NCBI RefSeq assembly: GCF_901000735.1
Contig: NC_081551.1
Span: forward strand, 18,876,545 to 18,940,544
Source: Corylus avellana
Lineage: Eukaryota > Streptophyta > Magnoliopsida > Fagales > Betulaceae
Length of the DNA: 64,000 nt
Reading direction: 5' to 3'
Shown here: piece after piece, positions 10,279-20,385 of the stretch
Layout: each line of letters starts with the position of its first letter
Numbering within the stretch: the first letter of the stretch is position 1
The notes under the pieces: generated by a model
The model's input: only the letters and a program-made list of their open reading frames with translations
What the model was told of the DNA's origin: nothing
Database searches by the model: none
Translations under genes and position numbers: made by a program

Positions 10279-12745
10279 TCACATCACCTGTGAACTATCA
10301 ACATATTGAAAAACATCAGATGCAGCTTGTGAGATCCAGTCAACTGCAGTGCCGAAAAAGAGCTCCCAGAACCAAAGATCCAATGCCAGCACGGAGGAAA
10401 AGATGAGCAGTGCTAAAGTCTGGTAGCGGTTCAATGGCCAACCCAAGATTTTGGCCAGAGTCTTCAGAAATGGAAGGGAATTGCTATTTAGAATCCGGTT
10501 CGTTATTGACCAAGCTGTTATCCACTGCACACGGGAAGGGTATAGCTCAAACTCCTCTCTTAATCTTCTGCCCAAGTCCGGCATGTGGCCACCCCCATAT
10601 AGTATGGCAATCCTATTATGGCCCTCATCAATTGCTCTTCTAAGTGCCTCTACCGCAGCTCTATTCCTTTCACCAATGATCACAGAACTCTCCTCTACAT
10701 CTGCTGTCACCTGTGTGAACCTTCAAAAAGAACAAAAACAGTACCTTTTGTATCAGCCGGCCCCAACATCAAGAGGAATGCATCCAAAATTCTTTTGGGT
10801 AATCCGTGACAAAATAATTCAACACTCTTTAACTGTTGAATGCTAGTTGAGCATTAAAGCAAATGAAATTTAATCTAAGAGGAAAAACAGAGAGAAATGA
10901 AAGAGAGAACCTGGCAAATACTTACTCGGTTGCTAGTCTCTTTGCCAGGAAGACCTTCATTGCAGCACCAAGATCAAGCCTAGACAAGGCTTCTAGTTCT
11001 GGATATTCTGATGCCTGGCTTCCCGCATCACAAACAGATCCAATGATGAGCAGGCCGACAAGTGGCATAGGAAGCACCCGTGAAGCCCATAGCAGCTTGG
11101 ATCTCCAAGGATCAAGGTCTTCTGGAATTGCAGGCTGTACCAAAGCTTTTGTTGATCTAAGAGTCATGTCTCTTGCAAAAGTGAAAAAGCTTTCACCTTT
11201 TTCAACCTAACAAGTAACGATAGGACAATTAGGCCTAGAAGTTGGGGGGTAGAGAGAAATACAGCGCTGAATCTTCAATTTTAAACCTCTTAAGGGGAAA
11301 ACAAAAATCATAACTATATACAACTATACCTCTTAAAGGGAAAAGAAAAATCATAACTATATACAACTATATAGAAGGCCATCGCTGCAAGTTATTGGAC
11401 AAGCACAACAGCAAGGAACATTCAGACAAACCCCATGCTGGACTGTGTAAGAGCAAAACAGATTGAAATGAAAGAAAACAACAGTGCAAATGCAATTGGA
11501 GACCAGCTTCTTTCCATACTTGAGAAGAGTACCACCCCACCTAGTAATAAAGCATCTCTAGACCACCTAGTTCACTGAAGAACAGAGTGAACTAACTCCA
11601 AGAAATTGTCAATCACTTCAACAACCTCCATAATAAGACCAATTTAAGAGGCGATAAAAGAACAGACCTGAAGTAATTTGAAGGTCTCATAGTCAAGATC
11701 TGCATGGTACCAATTCTCAGCTTGGTAATCAAGACAGTCTAATTGGAAATCAAGCGTAAGAACTCGAGCCATTTGTCGCTGGATACATCCAAGGATGTTA
11801 AAACCTCGTGAGCGTGCACCTTTAAGTCTTTTTGTGGCAGTCATGTTTCTTCTATTCTCCAAACTCTCTCTGCTAGCTACCATTTCATAGAGGACACAGT
11901 CATATGGTTCAAGTTCCTTTTGAAGGGTTTCAAAGTACCTGCACATTCAGATGAGAATCATTCAGAGTGGTATTATTTGGGAAAATATACTTTACTAAGT
12001 AAAAAATTAACAAAACAGTGGTTATCACAATTCAATGGACTTGCAACATAAATATCTCAGAAAAAGCTCAAACATAAAGCCACGAATATATCATCTTCCC
12101 TAAACCACCACAACAAAATATCTACAAAAACCCCTTCCTATTAACACAAAACTCATTAAGCTCAAAATTTTAATCATAAAGCTATATGGTGGAACATCAA
12201 CCAATAAGTAAAGAAAACATGGTAAAATAATCAGTAGAGCCAAAATTATAAAGGCCAACCAAGGATATCAGTCTTAACTCTTAATCCAATTTGGCAAGAA
12301 ACAAAAATGATGAACCGAAACTAATGAAACTCCACCTCCACCCTAACTTTTAGCCGGTTTTATTTCCAAATTTTCCATACCCATGTCATAATACCAACAT
12401 CTACAGACAGTACAGCATACATTGCAATAAAATTCAACATATGCAATCCAAAACTACATATATTATCAATAAATGACAATCAAGCTACAAACTGAAAATT
12501 TATCACAAGTGTAACAGAAACTCTATGAAGTAGACATACTCTTTATCCGCAATGTGAATCGTCGAAACCAAATCAACCTACACCACCAAAACAACAAGAA
12601 TCCTCCAATTAAACAACCCACATAAGAAACAGACACACCCACTTGAAGTGAATAAAAAAGACCCATCTTGTACCTGAAGAAAAGGCCGTAAAAGAGACCA
12701 AGGAAACCTCTTCCTGTATCTGACCACAGCAGTCTGCAACTCCGC
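10279..12745 (-). CDS. TraB-domain protein, copy A, 3' part (exons 2-5 and end of exon 1)
   Basis: Predicted membrane protein of the TraB/PrgY family; the biochemical role in plants is poorly known. Exons by comparison with intact copy B: 12674-12745 (3' part of exon 1, cut by a gap), 12540-12577, 11668-11938, 10926-11206 and 10279-10720. Splice sites are GT-AG and the frame is kept across each junction. The family motif GGGHMPDLG is in the last exon, followed by a hydrophobic segment (LALLIFSSVLALDLWFWELF). The 5' part of exon 1 lies 7.4 kb away at 20162-20338, beyond two gaps and an unrelated contig. Only about 96 bp of exon 1 is missing in total, about the size of one gap. The gene is probably intact in reality and split by assembly; a real insertion is the alternative. 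Confidence 0.8.
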
Positions 12746-12845
12746 NNNNNNNNNNNNNNNNNNNNNNNNNNNNNNNNNNNNNNNNNNNNNNNNNNNNNNN
12801 NNNNNNNNNNNNNNNNNNNNNNNNNNNNNNNNNNNNNNNNNNNNN
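12746..12845. other. Assembly gap (100 N) inside TraB exon 1
   Basis: Exactly 100 N, the usual placeholder for a gap of unknown size. The left side is TraB coding sequence; the right side is unrelated to TraB. Confidence 0.98.
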
Positions 12846-14968
12846 AGAAGAAGCATCATCATAGCTAATAGAAATCCAGAAAGAGTTGGGTCCAACATGT
12901 GCTACTGTGGGTTGGACCACTCACTCTACAGCACGTTGCTCTTTGATACGACACAATTGGCTATTGATTTCGATGTGTTACCGGCACTCTGACTCACCAT
13001 ATGCTCAGCAGCATTAATGCAGAAGTAAACAAAGTTCATTGTCGTACAAGGCGCCAAAGCACTCGTGTAAGTAAACAAAGTTCCATCGTCACACAAGACG
13101 ACAACAACCCTCGCTGTCGCTTTGGCCCACTTGAATATGCCTTGTTCCGGCATGTGTATCTCCTTCTCGTATCTAATCATCTCCTCCAAAGGTCTTCCAC
13201 TTCACATCATTTTCTTTCACCCTTTTCCCCATCTTTTGGGGACCAAAAGCCCTGCATAACTATTAACAAAAGAATTACGTTAAAATACTCTCTAATATGT
13301 AAAGTATGGCCTATGTAACAGGTGTGATTTCGCGTTACTTAATAAATAACAAATCGAAGATGTTTAGAAGTTTATTTCAATTATAGTAAAAAGCTGGCCA
13401 GCTCATATCTTTACTTCCAGTTGGATGGGTGAGCAGAAAACACACAACGAAAAAGTCATTCTCTCTCACATGTTTGTTTTAAGTGCATGGCATTATTATA
13501 CTAGGTTCTTTTACTATCGAGAGAACTCTGACGTTACAATTATATTTGAGAGATACTTTTGCTTTATTTATTTTTTAAAGGGACAACAATATTCTTCTAA
13601 TATAAATAATTGGAGAGGATCTTAATTTACTATTGAGAGAGAACAAACTAGATAACATCAAGCAATATATCAGTTATTAGTTTCAACAAAATTCATTGTC
13701 CGAGAGTTTTTGAAAACATTAAAATTGCATATTGACGGACTATGATAGAATAATAAAAGGTTGTAATAGATGAGTTAGGATAGGAAGTGGTCCGAGCGTC
13801 GATTCGGGTCCACTTTTAATCCTTTAAGCCAACATTGTACCTTATTAACCATTGGGTCAAAAGTATCAATTTCTTAACCCTAATTTGGGTTGAGATGTTA
13901 CAATCATAATGCATTTTGCCTTATTCACATGTCAGAAATCCTATTGCATGAGGTCTTGGAGATGCATGAGTATGTATGTTATCTTTTTTGGGACTTTAGA
14001 GGGAGTTGCATATCTCCAAGAGTATGTTGAGGAGTTTGAGTTGGCCTAGCTAGGCTTTATATACTGGTGATATAAATATTTATCTTGGGGCCATTGAGGA
14101 TCCCATTTATGACACATGACCTCTTTTGTATTGTGATGTTTTTGTTGCAGTATGACTTGAATTATTAAGTCAGTGAGGCCCATATGTCCTTTTTTTTTTT
14201 TCTTTTTTTTTTTCACTCCTATTGAGTTTTGAAGGTGCAGTAGAAGCCACCTTTTGCTCTCCCTATTCTAATTGGTTTTGGGGGCTAGATTTACTTCTCC
14301 TACACCAAACTCTTTATAAACTACTTAAATTTTAATGTCTTATGTAATTGATTTATTTTTTATTTTGTTTTTTTATGCTTCTTTGGAATCCTGAATTTTA
14401 ATTCCGTGCATAACAGAGTTACCTTAACTACTAGACTTGAGATTATTATTTTGGTAATCTAAACTTGATATTTTGTCTATGACCGTGACGACCGACGAGG
14501 GCAGATCAAAGGTCTTCCTTCTCCTTGTTTATGGGCTTGCCCAATGTGATGGCTAGTGACAAGGGACACAACTTTTGCCTTAAGCTCTCTCTCAGAGAGT
14601 TGGGTGGAAGCTCCCCTCTTCGGCTTTACCAGAGAGATCTTTTTTATTCTGAAGGAGCTTTTTAAGCTCCTAAACGCAAAACTAAACGGCCCTAAAGCCC
14701 AAAGCACAAATGGTAACGAACGCGCCGAAACAGTGGTTCTTCTTGCTGCCCAAAGCACAAATGGTAACAAACGTGCAGAAACAGTGGTTCTTCTTGTTGT
14801 TATTCAGGAGGCGGTGAAGGGTATTTTAGTAAACAAAAATTCACCGCTTCAAAAGCTAGAAAACACCTCCACCGTCTTCCGTCGACATCTAGAGCACAAA
14901 AATCAACGACCGCGGTGCGATTTTAAGCTTTCAAAAACCCCCATTGGGCTTCTTGCAACCACAAGAAA
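12846..14968. other. Unassigned sequence of the extra contig
   Basis: No complete gene seen. A minus frame at 12926-13189 (87 codons, MEEMIRYEKEIHMPEQG...) has codon-like composition and a CDDGTLFTY motif; it may be a fragment of a degraded gene, but I do not recognise it. Positions 13260-14470 are AT-rich and featureless to me. Positions 14556-14968 lead into the eL37 pseudogene and carry a 51-bp tandem repeat. Confidence 0.4.
14698..14799. repeat. 51-bp tandem duplication
   Basis: Units 14698-14748 and 14749-14799 begin GCCCAAAGCACAAATGGTAA and differ at only a few positions. The pair lies about 170 bp upstream of the eL37 start codon, in its former promoter region. Confidence 0.8.
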
Positions 14969-15702
14969 ATGGTAATCTCTTCTATCCCTCCCTATTCTCT
15001 GCATTGTTCTTGAGCCTGTAAATGATCATTTGTTGTATTTGTCTGCTGAAAGCAACGAAAGAAAACCAGAACAGTGCAGAACAAGAGATATATTGAACGA
15101 ATTTGTTACTTTTTTTTTTCTTGATCATTTTCGTGGAATTTATATGCAACAGGATAAGAGGGAATGAAGTGCTCTTTTTCTGTGTGCGTGTGTTGATGAA
15201 ATCAGAGCAAAGGAACAGGAAGCTTCGGGAAGAGGAGGAACAAGAGTCACACGATCTGCGTGCGGTGCAGCCGTCGCAGCTTTCACCTCCAGAAGAGTCG
15301 CTGCGCTTCATCTGGCTGCCCTTCCACCCGTATCAGAAAATGTTACCTTATTGTTTGCTTCTCTTTCTTTTTTCTAGTGAAAACAAATTTGCATTAATTG
15401 AATTTTGAGAATGCACGACTGTTGAAACGTTTTGTTTTTTTGGATTTATTAGACAATTGGAATGAGAAGGCGATCCAGAGGAAGACTACTGGTACCGGTA
15501 GAATGAGTATTTGCGTTACGTTGCGGTCCGCTTCAAGACCAACTTCAGAGAAAGTAATGCAATATATATGCGCATTAATTGCTTCTTGTTGGAATTTAGG
15601 TTCAATTCTATATTTGGAGTGATTGTTGTGTTGTTTAATAGGAAAATCTTTTATTGTTCAGGTACTCAGGCAGCCCCGAGGAAGAAATGCAACAATCTTT
15701 AA
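14969..15702 (+). pseudogene. RPL37: Unprocessed pseudogene of ribosomal protein eL37 (60S L37)
   Basis: Four exons are readable with GT-AG introns: 14969-14971 (the ATG alone, as in my memory of plant L37 genes), 15206-15341, 15453-15553 and 15662-15702. The product would run [14 protein letters not shown], then the zinc-ribbon region, KTTGTGRM, RFKTNFRE and TQAAPRKK, ending at TAA. Two defects mark it as dead. One base is missing after the RM of exon 3 (about 15509), shifting the frame before YLR. The fourth zinc ligand, normally Cys37, is Ser, and Gly-to-Ser changes occur at residues 2 and 23. Because the introns are kept, it arose by DNA duplication, not retroposition. A one-base sequencing error could explain the frameshift but not the lost ligand. 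Confidence 0.85.
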
Positions 15703-17149
15703 TAGTAATTGTTGTGTTGTTTAATAGGAAAATCTTTTATTGTTTAATAGGAAGAAAGAGCTTCGACCTCCTCGTCTTAGGTTGTCAGAAGATGTTGTAC
15801 GTGTTGGTAGTTTGTTTTAAACTATCAGTTTTAGTTGTACTGGAATCTGGTTATGGTTGTGGTGTTTGCTTTAGCAAGAGTGGCACTTTTGGAATGCATA
15901 AAGAATTGATCAAAGATTGGCACTTTTGTAAGCCTACTACTCCCCAATGTAGAATCAACCGAAACTCTACTACGACTTCTTTTGGAAGTAGAAGCTATCC
16001 CAACGAGTTGAATATACAGTTGGTGAACACAACGAAAAACGCGAGGTCATGAAATTCCACGCTTTAACATTGTTGTCATGGTCGGGTGTTTCTATACCCT
16101 ATGGGAAAATGAAATGCATAAAGAATTGATCAAAGATTGCTTATTTCATTGATAAAATTTGAGAAGAAGAACAGGCTTACATATTGCAATTGCTTCTGCT
16201 ACAAATGCAGCATAGGTGGCAAGTTTGAAGGTATAAAATTTTTATTGTTGATTGACCAAATCAAATCGAAATATGCATAACCAAACAGAACCGCCAAATT
16301 TGACACGAATTAAGACTTCGACAAACGAACTTTGCAGAGTAATATTTTTTTGAAAGTAATTGGTAAGTTTTTTTGCATCTTATGTTCAATAAGTTATTTT
16401 AACCACAAAAACAAAAAACTAAAAAAACAATTTGAATCTCCCAAATAACTAATTTTTGACTCATTTAAAAATAGTATTGGGTCAATTAAAAAAGTACACA
16501 GTAAACCGATTAACCAACCGAAATTAACGAAAAAATTCGAAATAATTTGTTATCAAAATGAAATCTGCAAATTAACCGACATTTTCGGTTACCCGGCTGA
16601 TAATGACTACCAAACTGAACCCACTAACAGTTAACACTACAACAGTTGCTATCAGTTATGACACAAACACGTGTTCTGACGTTCTCTTCCCATTCTCCCT
16701 TCCCCTTAAATTGCTTAGAAGAAGAAAAAGAAAAGCAATCTATCTTTATACTACCGCATAACTTTTAGCAGTTTCTTCTTTCCAAATGTCTAATACCCAC
16801 CTCATAATACTAACATCCATTACCAGTGGCATCAATTGAGTAAAATCCAGAAGTAAATATATTAACAATAGAAACTAAACTTAACTTTAACTAATCGTAA
16901 ATCTCATAAGGTATTAATACAGTAGATTCCACAAAAAGATGAGATTTCCATTGCATAATCAATAAGTGAATCCAGAGTGAGCAGCTCGAGGCTAGTAGAA
17001 AGTAAAGAAATCCAAAATACCCTTTCATGCTCTTGATTTGTAACATCATTTCTTCTACCAATGGATTACCATGCCTGGCAGAAACATAAACCAACATGAG
17101 TTGGGGATTAAACCTCGTATAGGAAAAGTAAAAAAATAAATAAAAAAAA
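15703..17149. other. Duplicated intergenic sequence and F-box C 3' flank
   Basis: Positions 15703-15745 repeat the intron 3 end of the eL37 pseudogene (15621-15659). About 15940-16235 matches 4300-4610. About 16750-16815 resembles the TraB intron at 12345-12405. From 16830 the sequence is the F-box 3' flank family, including the short open frame 16891-17097. Positions 16240-16650 are AT-rich with no gene. Confidence 0.5.
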
Positions 17150-18374
17150 TCAGTGCATTTTTACCTCATACTCTGGTTCCCTTTCTTCCAAGTCGACATC
17201 AATAACACTATCACCATCGAGAAGAACAAGGCTTCCCACACAAGTCGCCGTCCGAGACATATCCGGCATACCCACAATCTCAACCTTGCTGCATGTCTTC
17301 TCTTTTATGTCATACCAAAAGAGATTGTCAAAGTCCTGCTGCATCAGAAGCTTCTCACCGTTCTTCGAAAACACTAAAGGCTTACAGTACTCAAACGCCC
17401 ATGGCACTGCCTCCCGCAAAATAGTATAGAGCCGAGTCCAGGAGCTCTCTACCCCATACTTGTTCATCACCCAAACACTCATATTGCCAGACTCCAGATA
17501 TTCATTCACGCAAACACAGAGATATCCTCCCAACACCTCCATATCGGGCTTTGAAAAATCAGAAACATTCTTAAACGGGGTCTTATACATCTGGAATTTT
17601 TCTGTGGCAAGATCCAAAGCAATAAGCATTTCCAGAGACCTGCGCTTTTTAGAAACAGCCAACCAATGCAGAGCACCGTTCAAGAAAGCAGGCTTGGAAG
17701 CAATCGATGAATCCTTTTTAGGCCATTTATCTCTGACACTCTTCCAAGAATGCGATCTCAGACTATATACCTTGACTTCAAATACAGACTCACGCCAATT
17801 AGAAAATTTCGAGACCTTCACCACCTTATAGTCGTCGTTAACTGGATCGTGCCCAAATGCTAACTCCGACCACATAGCCGGAGAGTTCCAGACAGAATAA
17901 GAGCCATCTTTCTCGAAACCTGAAGGGACATCGATAGGCTCAAAAGGTAATTTCTTATACTTTCTTATTAACGGGTTCCAAATCGTAATCTCACTCTCCA
18001 TGTTGTAGAGGCAAACCAGGCCGTTGCAAGAGTACACGAGTGTGCCTTTTGCTCTTTTGTGGCGCAGTGGCTGGTAGATTCGCACGGCTCTATCGAACCG
18101 ACCATCGTCGTGAAAGCGTACCGAGTAGTAGTCCGGTGGGCGACGTTTCTTGTCCTCAAATTTCAGAAACAAGGGATCCGCATTGTGAAGGCGCTTGCAG
18201 TCCTCGACAATGAGCGTGCGTTCCCTGTTGGTCTCGATGGAGCGCTTGAGATGCTTCCTTACGAAATCCGGATTTTTTATCATGGCATACCAAAACTTGG
18301 AGACGCACAGAAAACGCACGAGACTCTTGACGGGTAATTCTGCAAGTATTTCCGCTATAAACTCAGGCGGGAGA
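17150..18374 (-). CDS. F-box protein, 5' end lost in a gap (F-box C)
   Basis: Same family and predicted SCF receptor role as F-box A. The frame is open from the gap edge at 18374 to the stop at 17150, about 407 residues; only about eight N-terminal codons are missing, judged from the paralogues. The F-box helices differ clearly from A and B (CVSKFWYAMIKNPDFVRKH), yet the next 150 bp (18108-18257) are identical base for base to 8041-8190 of F-box A, and 17880-17970 is nearly identical too. This patchwork suggests gene conversion or unequal crossing-over. The C-terminal half has its own substitutions (VNEYLESGNMSVWVM). The last codons keep the GAG|GTAAAA donor-like site. It is probably functional if the missing start is intact. 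Confidence 0.85.
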
Positions 18375-18474
18375 NNNNNNNNNNNNNNNNNNNNNNNNNN
18401 NNNNNNNNNNNNNNNNNNNNNNNNNNNNNNNNNNNNNNNNNNNNNNNNNNNNNNNNNNNNNNNNNNNNNNNNNN
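18375..18474. other. Assembly gap (100 N) at the 5' end of F-box C
   Basis: Exactly 100 N. It removes the start codon of F-box C. Sequence to the right (18475 on) does not resemble the 5' flank of the other F-box genes. Confidence 0.98.
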
Positions 18475-18724
18475 AAGCAATCTGAACGCCACTTGTCAAA
18501 TAAGCTTTATATCAGGATATTAGAGCTAACTCTGTCAGAATTACGCAAAATAACTATTGAAAAATTACAAATTTTTACTTTGATTGTTCTTTTTTTAGGA
18601 TTGAAATCTCTTCATATTTTTTAAAACATGAGGTTCTCATATTTTAGAAAATATGAGAGGATTTAAATTCCATTTTTTTAATACAATTCCAGCAGATCCT
18701 CTATTATACACCTTATTTTTTTTA

Positions 18725-19259
18725 GGGTTAAATACTAAATACTCTCTGGGATTTTGTTGCTTTATTTTTTCTCTCTTATGGTTTTATTTTTATCACAGGA
18801 GGTTCCTGTGATTTTGATAATAGACCAAATTAGTCATTCTGTCAGTTGACTATTAGTTGACTTAACGGAAGTTCACGTGTACCATCAAATGTTAACACGT
18901 GGCTACTTAATTTTTTTTTTTTTTTTTAAATTAAATAAAAAAAATATTTTTAAAAAAAAATTGGGGGTGGCCCTAGGCTCCATGGGGTTGGCCACCCCTA
19001 GTACTTACTGGGGGTGGTTTCGGCCAGCCCCAATTTTTTTTTTTTTTTTTAATTTTTTTAAAAAATAAGAATAAGTAGGTGTCACGTGTCAACATTTGAT
19101 TGGTCCACATGAACTTCCGTTAAGTCAACTAATGGTCAACTAATAGAAAGCTAATTTAGTTTATTATCAAAATCACAAGGACTTCTTGTGATAAAAATTA
19201 AACCCTAAGAGGGAAAAAAATAAAACAACTAAACACCAGGGAGTATTTAGTATTTAACC
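18725..19259. mobile_element. Long-TIR MITE (copy 2)
   Basis: Same family as 6214-6813. It starts GGGTTAAATACTAAATACTC and ends AGTATTTAGTATTTAACC, with inverted blocks around TTCCGTTAAGTCAACTAATG and a shorter GGGGTGGCC core. The arms pair over about 200 bp. No coding capacity. Confidence 0.65.
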
Positions 19260-19545
19260 TTTCTTTTTTAATATTATTTTGTGTGGAAAATCATGTAAAA
19301 GAAAGAGGAGGAGAGAGTAAAAGAATGAAAGTTTAAAGTGTGCATAGGTGCATAGTAAATAGGATAATCAACCTATTTATTGTTCACGCTAAATGAAAAA
19401 AGTTAAATTGCTTATTTTGTTGAAAACAAAAAAGCACCCATAATAATTAAATTTGACTATTCTTTCGAGATGCTCAAAGATAATACGTGATAGTCTCGTG
19501 AATTCTTCATTTTCCCTAAGCGACAGACTTTGAGAGTGAGTTTTT

Positions 19546-19660
19546 ATGCCTCCAAATTAGACAGAACTTATATAATGAAATGTAGAAAAATCTCTAGTTG
19601 CTATTATAACCTTAAAAATAATATAATTTATTTCTAATGTTCTTTCTCTAGAAGATTTTT
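19546..19660 (-). repeat. Inverted fragment of the F-box 5' flank
   Basis: The reverse complement of this stretch matches about 2575-2700 upstream of the F-box pseudogene (blocks TTGCTATTATAACCTTAAAA and TTCTTTCTCTAGAAGAT, then CCAAATTAGA). It indicates local inversion of a piece of the F-box unit. Confidence 0.5.
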
Positions 19661-20061
19661 AATTAGGAAATGAGCCAAAAAAGAAAAAGAAAAAAAGAAG
19701 CGGTTTTTGAAATAGACAAAGCAGCAAGCCTACTTGAGGTCATAAGAACTTTCAAGGCAAAAGTTCATGCATATATTGGGCAATGGACTCGCATCATCAC
19801 TCAAGACAGAGGCAGCCCACTTTGGCCAACAATTCCGAAATGAATCCAAATTGAATAAGGTGACAAGTGATGATTAATATGTATTGAAGTAAAAAATTTG
19901 AGCTCAAATATTGCTCCAGCAATTGATATTTTCAGAGTATTATTAGCGGCCACACCAAAATAATTAAAAATATATTTTTTCTATTTTAACTACTTATTTT
20001 TTTTTAGAGTATTCCAACGAATTCACTATTTTAATAATTAATTTTTACTATTTTATTTAAA

Positions 20062-20161
20062 NNNNNNNNNNNNNNNNNNNNNNNNNNNNNNNNNNNNNNN
20101 NNNNNNNNNNNNNNNNNNNNNNNNNNNNNNNNNNNNNNNNNNNNNNNNNNNNNNNNNNNNN
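20062..20161. other. Assembly gap (100 N) before the TraB 5' end
   Basis: Exactly 100 N. The left contig ends inside a MITE; the right contig begins inside TraB exon 1. Confidence 0.98.
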
Positions 20162-20338
20162 CAGAGAAGCTCTGGGGATTGCGAAGCTGAGGGGTTGGGG
20201 GAAACTAAGGCTGCGTTTGAAGGAGTAGAAGGGTCTGACTCTGGGTCTGATGGAAGAGAAAGTGGAAGACGAATCGGTGTTGGAATTGGATGGAAATGAA
20301 GACGTAGAAGAGAGTATCGACAAAGAGCTGGAGACCAT
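20162..20338 (-). CDS. TraB-domain protein, copy A, 5' part of exon 1
   Basis: This encodes the Ser-rich N-terminus MVSSSLSILSSTSSFPSNSN..., ending at the gap after ...FAIPRAS. It matches 36920-37096 of copy B at a constant offset of 16758. Such a basic, serine-rich N-terminus is consistent with an organelle transit peptide. The start is the ATG at 20338; upstream lies a CT/GA microsatellite. The rest of the gene is at 10279-12745. The bases absent between the two parts equal 36824-36919 in copy B (96 bp). Confidence 0.8.
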
Positions 20339-20352
20339 TCTTCTCTCTGCAC

Positions 20353-20385
<33 letters not shown>

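Larger units (their letters stand above)
18475..20061. other. Repeat-bearing short contig, no gene
   Basis: Contains a long-TIR MITE (18725-19259), an inverted fragment of the F-box 5' flank (about 19546-19660), and the first 55 bp of a PIF/Harbinger-like MITE that runs into the gap (20007-20061, preceded by TTA). No coding sequence was recognised. Confidence 0.6.

Noticed and set aside
12926..13189. 87-codon minus frame on the extra contig
   Set aside because: Composition looks partly coding, but I cannot place it in any family and it has no neighbouring exons I can support. Mentioned only within the intergenic entry.
18475..18499. Apparent extension of the F-box C frame through the gap
   Set aside because: It depends on reading through 100 N of unknown true length and starts at a non-ATG codon. 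The paralogues predict a different N-terminus.
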